Of a stretch of DNA of 64,000 nucleotides, positions 15,824 through 25,003 are shown in pieces; position 1 is the first letter of the stretch; the number at the start of each line of letters is the position of its first letter. This stretch comes from Schauerella fraxinea (GTDB lineage: Bacteria > Pseudomonadota > Gammaproteobacteria > Burkholderiales > Burkholderiaceae_B), in the NCBI GenBank assembly GCA_030849945.1, contig JAVDKK010000002.1:868001-932000 (forward strand). The letters run 5' to 3'. The notes under the pieces were generated by a model that saw only the letters and a list, made by a program, of their open reading frames with translations, was not told the DNA's origin and did no database searches. The translations under genes were made by a program, and so were the position numbers.

Positions 15824-17272
15824 ATGAAAACAGAATCGCTAGAGACGCCGGGCCGCCGAGATGCGCCCGCAGAAGGTATGTTGGAAAAAATGGCGGCCGG
15901 CGTGACGCGTTGGTCGGAGCGTTGGTTTCCTGACGCGTATATCTTCGCCGTCATCGCGGTGATTGTGGTGGCCATCGCCGCCATGGCGATCGGCGCACCC
16001 GTCAAAAGCGTGGGCGTGGCGTTCGGCGATGGCTTCTGGAGCCTGATTCCGTTCACCATGCAGATGGCCTTGGTCGCCATCTCCGGCTATGTGGTGGCCG
16101 CTTCGCCGCCTGCCGCCAAGTTGATTGCCTGGATGGCGCAACGGCCCAAGACCGGTCCGGGTGCGATCTGCTATGTCGCACTCATCAGCATCCTGGCGTC
16201 GCTGTTCAACTGGGCCATCAGCCTGATTTTCAGCGGGCTCCTGGTGCGCGCCCTGGCCCGCCGCCTCGATTTGAAGATGGACTACCGCGCCGCGGGCGCG
16301 GCCGCCTATCTCGGCATGGGCGCCACCTGGGCGCTTGGATTGAGCTCGTCGGCTGCACAGTTGCAGGCCAACCCGGCCAGCCTGCCGCCGTCGCTCCTGC
16401 AGATCACCGGCGTGATTCCGTTTTCCGAAACGATCTTCCTGTGGCAATCGATGGCCATCGCTGCCGTGCTCACCGTGGCATCGCTCATCGTGGCCTTTTA
16501 CTCCGCGCCGCGCGGCGACAATGCCGTCACCGCGCAACGCATGGGCGTCGAATTGGGTGAGACGGTACAGCGCTCCGAGCCCCCAAAGCGGCCCGGCGAC
16601 TGGTTCGAATACAGCCCAATCCTCACCATCCTGCTCGTCGCGCTGGGCGGCATCTGGATGTACAACGAGTTCACAACTAAAAATACGGTGTTGGCGATCT
16701 CCAACCTCAACACCTACAACTTCGTCTTTTTGATGATCGGGATGCTGTTGCACTGGCGGCCCCGCAGCTTTCTCGCCGCGATCACCAAGGCCGTGCCGTC
16801 GGTCAGCGGCGTGCTGATCCAGTTCCCCCTGTATGGCGGCATCGCCTTCATTCTGACCAAGGCAGGCGGCACCGACGGCCACACCGTGGCGCACATGTTG
16901 TCCGAGTTCTTCGTTTCGGTCTCGTCGCAGGCCTCCTTCCCGGCGTTGATGGGCGTGTATTCCGCGGTGCTGGGCTTTTTCGTGCCCTCGGGCGGCGGCA
17001 AATGGATCATCGAGGCGCCTTATGTGATGCAGGCGGCCAACGACCTGCAAGTGCATCTGGGCTGGGCCGTCACGGTGTACAACGCAGCCGAAGCGCTGCC
17101 CAATCTGATCAATCCCTTCTGGATGCTGCCGCTCTTGGGCGTGCTGGGCATCAAGGCGCGCGATGTGGTCGGGTTTACCTTCACCCAGTTGATCGTGCAC
17201 ACCCCGATCGTGCTCGTCATGCTGTGGCTCTTGGCCGCGACGCTGGAGTACAAGCCACCGGTCATCCCATAA
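15824..17272 (+). CDS. atoE: short-chain fatty acid transporter, AtoE family
   Basis: A 482-residue inner-membrane protein of the AtoE type, importing acetoacetate, butyrate and related short acids. Family blocks visible are RWSERWFPDAYIFAVIAV near the N-terminus, FNWAISLIFSGLLVRAL, GMGATWALGLSSSAAQL and FFVPSGGGKWIIEAPYV, with about twelve membrane helices. The only nearby gene for CoA-linked acids is the thioesterase at 10.5 kb. A hexamer array lies in its leader, and a possible stem-loop terminator follows the stop. Confidence 0.9.
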   Translation: MKTESLETPGRRDAPAEGMLEKMAAGVTRWSERWFPDAYIFAVIAVIVVAIAAMAIGAPVKSVGVAFGDGFWSLIPFTMQMALVAISGYVVAASPPAAKLIAWMAQRPKTGPGAICYVALISILASLFNWAISLIFSGLLVRALARRLDLKMDYRAAGAAAYLGMGATWALGLSSSAAQLQANPASLPPSLLQITGVIPFSETIFLWQSMAIAAVLTVASLIVAFYSAPRGDNAVTAQRMGVELGETVQRSEPPKRPGDWFEYSPILTILLVALGGIWMYNEFTTKNTVLAISNLNTYNFVFLMIGMLLHWRPRSFLAAITKAVPSVSGVLIQFPLYGGIAFILTKAGGTDGHTVAHMLSEFFVSVSSQASFPALMGVYSAVLGFFVPSGGGKWIIEAPYVMQAANDLQVHLGWAVTVYNAAEALPNLINPFWMLPLLGVLGIKARDVVGFTFTQLIVHTPIVLVMLWLLAATLEYKPPVIP

Positions 17273-17287
17273 CTGGCCTGCTCCAAG

Positions 17288-17316
17288 GCGCGCGGCAGGC
17301 AAGATCCGCCGCGCGC
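17288..17316 (+). terminator. possible stem-loop terminator after atoE
   Basis: gcgcgcggc (17288-17296) pairs perfectly with 17308-17316 across an 11-base loop, 16 bases after the atoE stop. There is no T run, so intrinsic termination is uncertain. Confidence 0.35.
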
Positions 17317-17423
17317 GACACCGCGATCCCTGCGAGACGCGTCAGCCGCGATATGATCCAACGCTCGACGCTACACGGCGCGCCCCCTCTTCGAGGCGCG
17401 CGCTTTCCTCAAGGACGCGATCA

Positions 17424-18617
17424 ATGCACGCTGACACGCGGGATGCCGCCGCCCTGACGCCGCTGCCCTACCACCAGGAGATCGTCGCGCACCTCAAAGC
17501 GGCCGAGCCCGAAGTCTGGGCCTGGGCGTCATCGCTGCGCGTGCAAGCGGCGCACGCTGCCGACGTGCGCGCGCAACTGCTGCGCGACACCTACCGGTTG
17601 ACACCGGCGGCTCACCCCGCCGTCTACGCTGCCGCCACGCTCGCCTGCGAGCGCCTGGGCATCGACGCCCCCGTCACGCTGTACCAGGCAGGTGCGAGCG
17701 CCATGAACGCCGCGCTGTACTACTTGCCTGGTGAAGTGCATGTGGTGCTGCAAGGCGCGATTCTCGAACGGCTGAACGAACGCGAGATATTGGCCGTATT
17801 GGGGCACGAATTTGCCCACTACCGGCTGTGGTCGGACGCCGCCGGCGACTATCTGGCCGCGGACCGCATTCTTAATCACAACGACGGCGCGTCTGCGGCA
17901 CCTGCCAGCTACACCGAATCGGCGCGCCTGTACGACCTTCATACCGAGCTCTATGCGGATCGGGGCGCAGCCCTGGCCGCCGGCGATAGCGCCGCCGCCA
18001 TTTCGACCTTGGTGAAGGTGCATACCGGCATCGCGGTCGTCGATCCCACGGCGTATCTGCAGCAGGCGCTCGAACTGGACGACACCCACGCCCGCCGTTC
18101 GGCCGGGGTATCACATCCGGAAACCTACCTGCGTTCGCAAGCGGTCGACATGTGGTGGCGGGCCGATCCTGGGCTCGACGACTGGTTGCAACAGCGCCTG
18201 CGCGGCCCGCTGGCGCTACATCGCCTCGATCTCACCGATCAGGTTGCCCTCACGGGCGTCACGCGCGGCCTCATCACCTACTTTCTGCAAGCCGACACCG
18301 TCCGCGTCGATAAAACGATCGCGCAGGCGCGCGCGTTCTTTCCCGATTGGACGCCCGAAGACGTCCCGCTCGATCCGGCCACGTTGACCGCGGACCGCCT
18401 CGATCCCAGCACGGCGGAATACCTGCATTACGTGATGCTCGATCTTGCTCTGTGCGACAGCGATGTGCGCGATGCCGCCCTCACCCGCGCCTTGCGTATC
18501 GCCCGATCCTGGGAGGGCGTCGAGGCCCTCACCCATATTCTCAAACGCGATCTGAAAATGAACAAACGTCAATTGGACAAGCTGGCGCGTTCGTCGGCCG
18601 AGGCGAGCCAGGCATGA
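17424..18617 (+). CDS. M48-like zinc metallopeptidase, soluble
   Basis: A 397-residue protein with a zinc-protease active site, His128-Glu129-Phe-Ala-His132, and a likely third ligand Glu175 in LHTELYADRGAALAAGD, the pattern of M48 (Ste24/HtpX-like) peptidases. No transmembrane helix or signal peptide is evident, so it is probably cytoplasmic, unlike the membrane-bound M48 gene at 47 kb. After the catalytic core come about 180 residues of mostly helical character with no recognised domain. Its TGA overlaps the ATG of the helicase-nuclease gene (ATGA), so the products are made together. Its role beside that gene is unknown. Confidence 0.75.
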   Translation: MHADTRDAAALTPLPYHQEIVAHLKAAEPEVWAWASSLRVQAAHAADVRAQLLRDTYRLTPAAHPAVYAAATLACERLGIDAPVTLYQAGASAMNAALYYLPGEVHVVLQGAILERLNEREILAVLGHEFAHYRLWSDAAGDYLAADRILNHNDGASAAPASYTESARLYDLHTELYADRGAALAAGDSAAAISTLVKVHTGIAVVDPTAYLQQALELDDTHARRSAGVSHPETYLRSQAVDMWWRADPGLDDWLQQRLRGPLALHRLDLTDQVALTGVTRGLITYFLQADTVRVDKTIAQARAFFPDWTPEDVPLDPATLTADRLDPSTAEYLHYVMLDLALCDSDVRDAALTRALRIARSWEGVEALTHILKRDLKMNKRQLDKLARSSAEASQA

Positions 18618-21600
18618 CCGATCCCCAACCGCTCGAGACGTTCGGCCAACTGCTCACGCGCATGGACGGCACGTTGCTGCCCATCGACGATGTGCTGCTG
18701 CTGATGCTGCCGCTGCTGCGCGAAACGGCGGCGCTGCATGGTCAGGGCCGCGTGGCGAACCTGAGCGCAAACGATGTCGTGCAAGGCGCGCAACGCAGCC
18801 TGTGCCTGCGCGACCCCGCAGGCGCCGCACCGCAATACGCCAACGACCGCATCAAGGCGATTCAGCCGCAGCCGGGGTCGGCGCTGAACATCGTCGGCGA
18901 GTTGCGCGTGATCCGCGATGCCGACGATGCGTTGGCACTGGACGACCTCGCTGTGCAAACCGATCCCGACCGCCCCGTCGACAAGCCCGTGTATCTGCCC
19001 GGTTTGGCCGCATGGGAACGCGCGTTGGGTCACCACGACGAGATCAGCGACATCTTTCAGTTGGGCGAAATGCTGGCGTGCCTGGCCTGTGGTCTCGACC
19101 TGCGGCGCGACGACGATGTGCGGGCATTCGCCCGATCGCGCACGAATTTGTTCGACCTCAACCCGCGCTTGAATCCGGTGCTGGCCCAGACGATCGTCGA
19201 GATGACCGCGCTCAATCGCCATGATCGCGCCACCGAACTCTCGTCTATCGTGCAGCGGCTCGAACGCTGGCGCGAACAGCCCGTCGGTTTGGATCTCGAT
19301 CGCGTGCTCGACGGCACACAAGGGCCGGCCCCACGCCGCACAGCCGTGCTCGAGCACCTGCGCGACCGGCTGTTCGATCTCTCGCGGCGCAATCGCCTGC
19401 TGTATTTTCGGCCCACGCAGGCGAACGTCAATCTCACCATCGCCAGCGTGCCGCTGGTGATGCACGTCGAGAGTATTCAGCCCGAGCAGCTCTGCACCTG
19501 GCAAGGTGCCTTCGCCGAGCAAGTGCTCTCCGGTGAAACCATCGGACTTCAGCGATGGCTACGGTTCGACGATCAGCCCTATCTGCCGGGATCGCTCGAC
19601 CGCCTGATTCAAGACACCCGCCGCGACCGGGCCGAGTTCGGCTTCAGCAATCTGCGGCTGGTCGTGGCGTTCATGCATTGGCATAACCTGAAAGAGACGC
19701 CCGAAGAGCGCATCGTGTCGCCGCTGCTGTGGCTGCCCGTCGAATTGAGCAAAAAGAAAGGCGTACGCGATCAGTACGTCTTGAAGTGCGACGAGTCGGA
19801 AGCGGAGTTCAACCCGGTGCTGCGCCATCAATTGCGTCAGCTCTACGATATCCAGCTGCCCGAAACCGTCGATCTGAAGACCACGTCGCTGCCCGACATT
19901 CATCGCGATCTCGCGGCGCAAATTCGCCAAACGGAGCCCGGCGTCAGCCTGACCCTGCAAAGCAAGCCGACGATCAAGCTCATCCACCAGAAGGCGATGC
20001 AGCGGCTGCAGCAGTTTCAGAAACGGCGCGCAGCCGGTGCCGGCACCGCGCCCGTGCGCCCTGATTTCAGCTACGACGCCCACGACTACCGGCCCCTGGG
20101 CGTGCAATTGTTTCGCGAGACGGTGCAGCCCAGCCCGTCGCCGTTGCGCGGTGCGCTCGGCGCCGAGCCGCTGCCGCTCACGCAGCCACCACGCATGATG
20201 GCGGCTACCGCACCCGAACACACCACCTACGCCTTGACCGACGAGCCCGGCCATCGGCATGCCTGGGACATCGATCTCACGCAAGTCACGCTGGCCAACT
20301 TCAACTACAAGAAGATGTCGCTGGTGCAGGATTACGCCCAGTTGATCGAGCAACCGGCCAATGCATCGAGCTTCGATCGCATGTTTTCGATCGAGCCGCG
20401 CGATATCGATGTGGATACCCCGCCTGCCATACCGATTGCCGAACAGTGGAATGTGGTGCCCGCTGATGCGACGCAAAACAACGCTGTGAGCCTGGCGCGC
20501 ACCGGCCGCCATTTCATCATTCAAGGGCCGCCCGGCACCGGCAAATCGCAAACCATCACCAACCTGATCGCCGATTACGCCGGCCGCGGGTTGCGGGTGT
20601 TGTTCGTCTGCGAAAAACGCGCCGCGCTCGATGTGGTGTTTCATCGGCTGCAGCAAAGCGGTCTGGACGACCTGTGTTGCCTCATCCACGACTCGCAAAC
20701 CGACAAAAAAGCCTTCATCCTCAACCTGCGCGAATGCTACGAACGGTGGGTGGCCGAGCCGCTCGATGGCAGCACGCTCACCGTTGCGCGGCAATCCACG
20801 CTCAATGCGTTGTCGCAGCATCTGGCGCACATTACGCGCTTCGAGCAGGCAATGTCGGTCATGCCGGAAGCGTTGGCCACCTCGGTACGAGCGCTCATCC
20901 GCATCCTGATCGCCGCCCCCGGCGACCGGCCTCACCTCGATGCCGCCGCGCGCGAGCGTTTGCCCGACTGGGCCGAGTGGCAACGCCATCTCGATCTCAC
21001 GCGCCGCGTGTATGCCACCTTACGTGACCGCTTGAACGCAAGCAGCTTCGCGCAGCACACCTTCAGCCGTCTGTCTGCCGATCTGGTGCGCGATGACGTG
21101 GCGTACAGCCGCGCAACGGCATTTGTCGACCACGCCACGGTTGCCCTGGACGCCATCTCGGCAAGCCTGCCGAAGCCGGTCAGCCTGCTATCGCTGGATA
21201 CGCGCATCGATGAAGCGCCAGCGCTTACGCCTGCGGTGCAGGCCATCGCCGCATTCAATCTGGCTGCCCATCTCGATCTGCTGGATAGCCGCTCGACCGA
21301 TGCCGCGGCATTACGCGGCGAGCAAGCGCAATTGCGCACCCTCGCCGAAGCCGACGTCGCAGCCAGTGCCGCCGCACGCCACTGGCGCGAACCGCTGAGC
21401 ATCGAGGATACGCAGGCGGCAATCGCGCTGGAGCAGCGTCTGGGCAGCTCGGCGTTGCGCTGGATCAACCCGGCGTGGTGGCGCTTGCGCGGCGAACTCA
21501 AACGCCGCTACGACTTTAGCCAGCACGCGGTCCGTCCCACCTATCGCACCATCCTGGGCCACCTGGCCGCCCATCATCACGCCACAACCGCGCTGGCCGC

Positions 21601-23812
21601 AGCACGCCACGCCTTGAACACGCGCTACGGCATTCAAGATGGCGCTCCCTTCTTCGACGCGCTGGAGACCGTGGCGCGCGCCTTGCCCACCGCCCCGAGC
21701 CTGCAACGCTGGATCGAGACGCTGCGCACCAGCGCCGATCCCATCGCGATTGCGCAGGATGCGCTGGTGCCGGCCGACGCGCTCGCCACACTGCACACCC
21801 TGGTGCCGCAGGCGATGGGTCCCACGAGCGACCTCAACACCGGCCTCAACGCCAGCTCCGACACCAAACCCAACACCGTCCTCACGGTGGGCGAACTGGC
21901 AGCATTTGTACCGCGCCTGCGCAACGATCTAAGCGACCTGCCCGATCTGCTGCCCCTCCTGCGTGAAGTGCACGACGCCGAGCCGCGCTACGTGGCTGCG
22001 CTGCAAACGCACGCATTCGATCTCGACACCTTTCAAATCCTCATTGCCGACGAGGCCCTGGCGCGGGTGTACCGCACCCTGCCGGAGCTCGTGCGCTTTG
22101 ACGAGCGCGCGTTGATGCAGGCGGTCGAGGCCGTCGACGCCGCCGAGCGCACGTTGCTCAAGCACAATGCCGAGGTCGTCGAATCGCGTTGGCACCGCAT
22201 CTTTCTCGATCACCTCAAGCAATCGGGGGTGTCGGCCACGCCGTTGGACGAGGCCGGCAAGCAGTTCAAGAAAGACTACGCACGCGGCCGCCGCGAGCTC
22301 GAACACGAGTTCGGCAAAACCATGCGCTATCGCTCGATTCGCGAACTGGCCGGTGGCGAAAGCGGCCTGGTCATCAACGACCTGAAACCGATCTGGTTGA
22401 TGAGCCCGCTGTCGGTCTCCGATACCCTGCCGCTGCAATCGCAGTTGTTCGACGTCGTCATTTTCGATGAAGCCAGCCAGATTCCGAGCGAAGAGGCCGT
22501 GCCGGCGCTCAATCGTGCGCCGCAGGTGGTGGTCGTGGGGGACGAGATGCAGTTGCCGCCCACGACCTTCTTCAGTGCGTCCGGCGACGAGGGCGACGAA
22601 CAGGTCATGGCCACCGAAGATGGCGAGCAGATTGCCATCAACCTTGACGCCGATAGCCTGCTCAGTCAGGCAGCGCGCAATCTCCCGGCGTCGCTATTGG
22701 CGTGGCATTACCGCAGCCGCCACGAAGCGTTGATCAGTTTTTCCAATGCCGCCTTCTACGAAGGCCGGTTGATCACCGTTCCTGACCGCCTGCTCGATGG
22801 CGGACACGGCGCATTGGATGCATTGACGTCCACGGCCGCAGAAGCAGCCGCCCAAGGCGTGGATGCCCTGCTCGGCAATCCGATCAGCTATCTGAAGCTC
22901 ACCGACGGCGTGTATGAGGCGCGCGGTAACGTGGCCGAAGCGCGCTTTATCGCTGCCACCATTCGCGAACTGCTTAATCGCGAAACGGGTCACAGCATCG
23001 GCATCGTCGCGTTTTCGCAAGCCCAGCAATCGCAGATCGAAGACGCGCTGGACGCGCTGGCCGCCGAAGACACCGCATTCGCCGCACGCCTGGAAACCGA
23101 GTACGTGCGTGAAGACAAAGGCCAATTCAACGGCCTCTTCGTCAAGAACCTGGAGAACGTTCAGGGCGACGAGCGCGACATCATTGTGCTGAGCATCTGC
23201 TATGCGCCGGGACCGAACGGCAAGATGCTGATGAACTTCGGCCCCATCAATCAGCGTGGCGGCGAAAAGCGCCTGAACGTGATTTTCAGCCGCGCCCGCC
23301 ATCGCATGGCGGTGGTGACGAGCATCCAGGCGGATGCCATCACCAACACCCATAACGACGGTGCCGCGGCGCTCAAAGGCTTTCTGCAGTTCGCTCATGC
23401 CAGTGCCAGCGGTGAAACCGAGCGCTCACAGCACATCCTGGGCACGCTCACCCCCGGCGCGCGCGCCTCGTTTACCGCCGCACCACCGGTCGACGCCTAC
23501 CGCACGGCCCTGGCGCAGGCGCTGCGCGCACGCGGCCATACCGTCCACGAGCACGTGGGACGGTCGCAGTTTCGCTGCGACCTGGCCATCGTGGATACGG
23601 CAGGCGGCGGTTATCGCCTGGGGATATTGCTGGACCACGGCGGCGCGGCCCCCACCGATGTGCGCGAACGGTATGTGTTCCGTCCGGGCGTACTGCGCTC
23701 ATTTGGCTGGACAGTGATCGATGTGCCCAGCAATGCCTGGCTGAAGGATCCCGACGCCGTGCTGGCGCGCATCGAGGCGGCGCTGCCGCCTCCTGCAATG
23801 TCCGAGGCCTGA
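18614..23812 (+). CDS. DUF4011 superfamily 1 helicase with C-terminal nuclease-like domain
   Basis: A 1732-residue protein. The DUF4011-type region starts near residue 248 (LFDLSRRNRLLYF). Walker A is GPPGTGKS at 638-645, followed by VLFVCEKRAALDVVF. Walker B is Asp1285-Glu1286 in FDEASQ, followed by VVVVGDEMQLPPTTFF (motif III), LLAWHYRSRHEALI (motif IV), ENVQGDERDIIVLS (motif V) and NVIFSRARHRM (motif VI). About 600 residues sit between motifs Ia and II. The last 120 residues (RARGHTVHEHVGRSQFRCDL, then GYRLGILLDHGG) resemble the Vsr/MTES_1575-type PD-(D/E)xK domain, though the expected second acidic residue is Leu. The start at 18614 is fixed by overlap with the M48 gene. The architecture resembles the reported Hhe anti-phage proteins. 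Confidence 0.85.
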   Translation: MTDPQPLETFGQLLTRMDGTLLPIDDVLLLMLPLLRETAALHGQGRVANLSANDVVQGAQRSLCLRDPAGAAPQYANDRIKAIQPQPGSALNIVGELRVIRDADDALALDDLAVQTDPDRPVDKPVYLPGLAAWERALGHHDEISDIFQLGEMLACLACGLDLRRDDDVRAFARSRTNLFDLNPRLNPVLAQTIVEMTALNRHDRATELSSIVQRLERWREQPVGLDLDRVLDGTQGPAPRRTAVLEHLRDRLFDLSRRNRLLYFRPTQANVNLTIASVPLVMHVESIQPEQLCTWQGAFAEQVLSGETIGLQRWLRFDDQPYLPGSLDRLIQDTRRDRAEFGFSNLRLVVAFMHWHNLKETPEERIVSPLLWLPVELSKKKGVRDQYVLKCDESEAEFNPVLRHQLRQLYDIQLPETVDLKTTSLPDIHRDLAAQIRQTEPGVSLTLQSKPTIKLIHQKAMQRLQQFQKRRAAGAGTAPVRPDFSYDAHDYRPLGVQLFRETVQPSPSPLRGALGAEPLPLTQPPRMMAATAPEHTTYALTDEPGHRHAWDIDLTQVTLANFNYKKMSLVQDYAQLIEQPANASSFDRMFSIEPRDIDVDTPPAIPIAEQWNVVPADATQNNAVSLARTGRHFIIQGPPGTGKSQTITNLIADYAGRGLRVLFVCEKRAALDVVFHRLQQSGLDDLCCLIHDSQTDKKAFILNLRECYERWVAEPLDGSTLTVARQSTLNALSQHLAHITRFEQAMSVMPEALATSVRALIRILIAAPGDRPHLDAAARERLPDWAEWQRHLDLTRRVYATLRDRLNASSFAQHTFSRLSADLVRDDVAYSRATAFVDHATVALDAISASLPKPVSLLSLDTRIDEAPALTPAVQAIAAFNLAAHLDLLDSRSTDAAALRGEQAQLRTLAEADVAASAAARHWREPLSIEDTQAAIALEQRLGSSALRWINPAWWRLRGELKRRYDFSQHAVRPTYRTILGHLAAHHHATTALAAARHALNTRYGIQDGAPFFDALETVARALPTAPSLQRWIETLRTSADPIAIAQDALVPADALATLHTLVPQAMGPTSDLNTGLNASSDTKPNTVLTVGELAAFVPRLRNDLSDLPDLLPLLREVHDAEPRYVAALQTHAFDLDTFQILIADEALARVYRTLPELVRFDERALMQAVEAVDAAERTLLKHNAEVVESRWHRIFLDHLKQSGVSATPLDEAGKQFKKDYARGRRELEHEFGKTMRYRSIRELAGGESGLVINDLKPIWLMSPLSVSDTLPLQSQLFDVVIFDEASQIPSEEAVPALNRAPQVVVVGDEMQLPPTTFFSASGDEGDEQVMATEDGEQIAINLDADSLLSQAARNLPASLLAWHYRSRHEALISFSNAAFYEGRLITVPDRLLDGGHGALDALTSTAAEAAAQGVDALLGNPISYLKLTDGVYEARGNVAEARFIAATIRELLNRETGHSIGIVAFSQAQQSQIEDALDALAAEDTAFAARLETEYVREDKGQFNGLFVKNLENVQGDERDIIVLSICYAPGPNGKMLMNFGPINQRGGEKRLNVIFSRARHRMAVVTSIQADAITNTHNDGAAALKGFLQFAHASASGETERSQHILGTLTPGARASFTAAPPVDAYRTALAQALRARGHTVHEHVGRSQFRCDLAIVDTAGGGYRLGILLDHGGAAPTDVRERYVFRPGVLRSFGWTVIDVPSNAWLKDPDAVLARIEAALPPPAMSEA

Positions 23813-23814
23813 GG

Positions 23815-24879
23815 TTACGGAATCACCCGCTGCGCACGCAGCGCGGTGAACAGCTCGAGAAACGACGCGCGGCTGTCGTGGTAACCCAGGAAGCCGGCAT
23901 CCCGGCTTTTGGTCATATCGTTCAGGCACTCGATCTCGCGGCCGAGATCCGCGTCGGTATGCCACCACGATGCCAGCTTGTTCACATCGGCTTCAACCAA
24001 ATCATGCTTGGCCGCCAGCGTGGTCCACAGCGCCGGTGCGCTGTCTTTGAAACGGGCTTCCAACGGCATCGGCGCGTCAGGAAATGGCGCGGCGTCCACC
24101 CCGAAAAACGCTGCGATCTCGCCCCACATCCAGCGCCAGCGAAACACGTCGCCATTGACGGTATTGAAGGCTTGATTGCGGGCCGCCGGCGCGAGTGCCG
24201 CCCAGGCCAGCTGACGTCCTAGCAAGCCGGCGTCGGTGAGGTCCGTGAGGCTGTCCCATTGCGTGCGCGATCCCGGAAACACGAACGGTTGACCGGTTTC
24301 CTTGCACAGGCTGGCATAGACGGCGAGCGTGACGCCCATATTCATCGCGTTGGACCCCAACGCACGCCCGATCATCGTGTGCGAGCGATGCACGCTCCAC
24401 GAGAAATCGTATTGTTTGGCCGCATCGAAGAGGATGTCCTCAAGCGTGTAGTAGAAATTCTCGCCCGGTTGGCGCGGTTCGCTTTCCCGAAACGGCGTTT
24501 CGGCCTTGCCGCTGCCGTAGTTTTCGAACGACCCCAGATAATGCTTGGTGCCGGTCACCAACGCCATGTGTACGAGCGGTGCCTCGCTCAACGCCTCGCA
24601 AAGGTGGCGCATCATCGCACCGTTGGCGGCGACGTTTTCGGCCTCATTGTCGCGGCGCGTCCAGGTGCAGAAGAACACGTGCGTAATCGCCAGCCCGCTC
24701 AACGCCTGCGTCGTCGCGTTCGCATCCAGCAGATCTGCCTTCACCGGGATCACGCCAGTCTGCGGTACGGGATTGCGCGCCAATCCGTATACCGTCCAAC
24801 CGTCGGCGACCAGGACATTGGCCAGATTGTGACCGGACACGCCGGTCACGCCGACGATGAGTGCTGTACCTTTTTGCAT
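23815..24879 (-). CDS. NAD(P)-dependent PRISE-like SDR reductase
   Basis: A 354-residue extended short-chain dehydrogenase. The cofactor loop GVTGVSGHNL is at residues 10-19, with ARNPVPQ after the second strand. Blocks such as HVFFCTWTRRDNEAENVAAN, LVTGTKHYLGSF, FYYTLEDIL and WSVHRSHTMIG match progesterone 5-beta-reductase/iridoid synthase-like (PRISE) enzymes, which reduce enones; the YxxxK motif is altered in that family. The start at 24879 is preferred over 24912 because the latter adds no family-like residues. It is separated from the kgu operon by a terminator and is probably its own unit. Its stop is two bases from that of the convergent helicase gene. Confidence 0.85.
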   Translation of the reverse strand: MQKGTALIVGVTGVSGHNLANVLVADGWTVYGLARNPVPQTGVIPVKADLLDANATTQALSGLAITHVFFCTWTRRDNEAENVAANGAMMRHLCEALSEAPLVHMALVTGTKHYLGSFENYGSGKAETPFRESEPRQPGENFYYTLEDILFDAAKQYDFSWSVHRSHTMIGRALGSNAMNMGVTLAVYASLCKETGQPFVFPGSRTQWDSLTDLTDAGLLGRQLAWAALAPAARNQAFNTVNGDVFRWRWMWGEIAAFFGVDAAPFPDAPMPLEARFKDSAPALWTTLAAKHDLVEADVNKLASWWHTDADLGREIECLNDMTKSRDAGFLGYHDSRASFLELFTALRAQRVIP

Positions 24880-24900
24880 AATCGATGCCTTTAAATGGCA

Positions 24901-24923
24901 AAACGCCCACAAAATGGGCGTTT
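24901..24923 (-). terminator. rho-independent terminator after kguD
   Basis: aaacgccca (24901-24909) and tgggcgttt (24915-24923) form a perfect 9-base-pair stem with a 5-base loop, ending in TTTT on the reverse strand. It lies between the kgu operon and the downstream SDR gene. Confidence 0.85.
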
Positions 24924-25003
24924 ACCGTAATGAGTGTGGCAGCTGAGGCGCAACTTGCATGCCTTGTAGGCGTCGGCCGCCGCCAGGCCCGCGCGAGCAA
25001 ACG

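Noticed and set aside
18347..18613. N-terminal extension of the helicase gene to 18347
   Set aside because: It overlaps the M48 gene by about 270 bases with arginine-rich shadow sequence; the ATGA overlap at 18614 is the natural start.
23813..23814. Hidden terminator between the helicase gene and the convergent reductase
   Set aside because: Only two bases separate the stops, and no stem-loop was seen at the ends of either gene.
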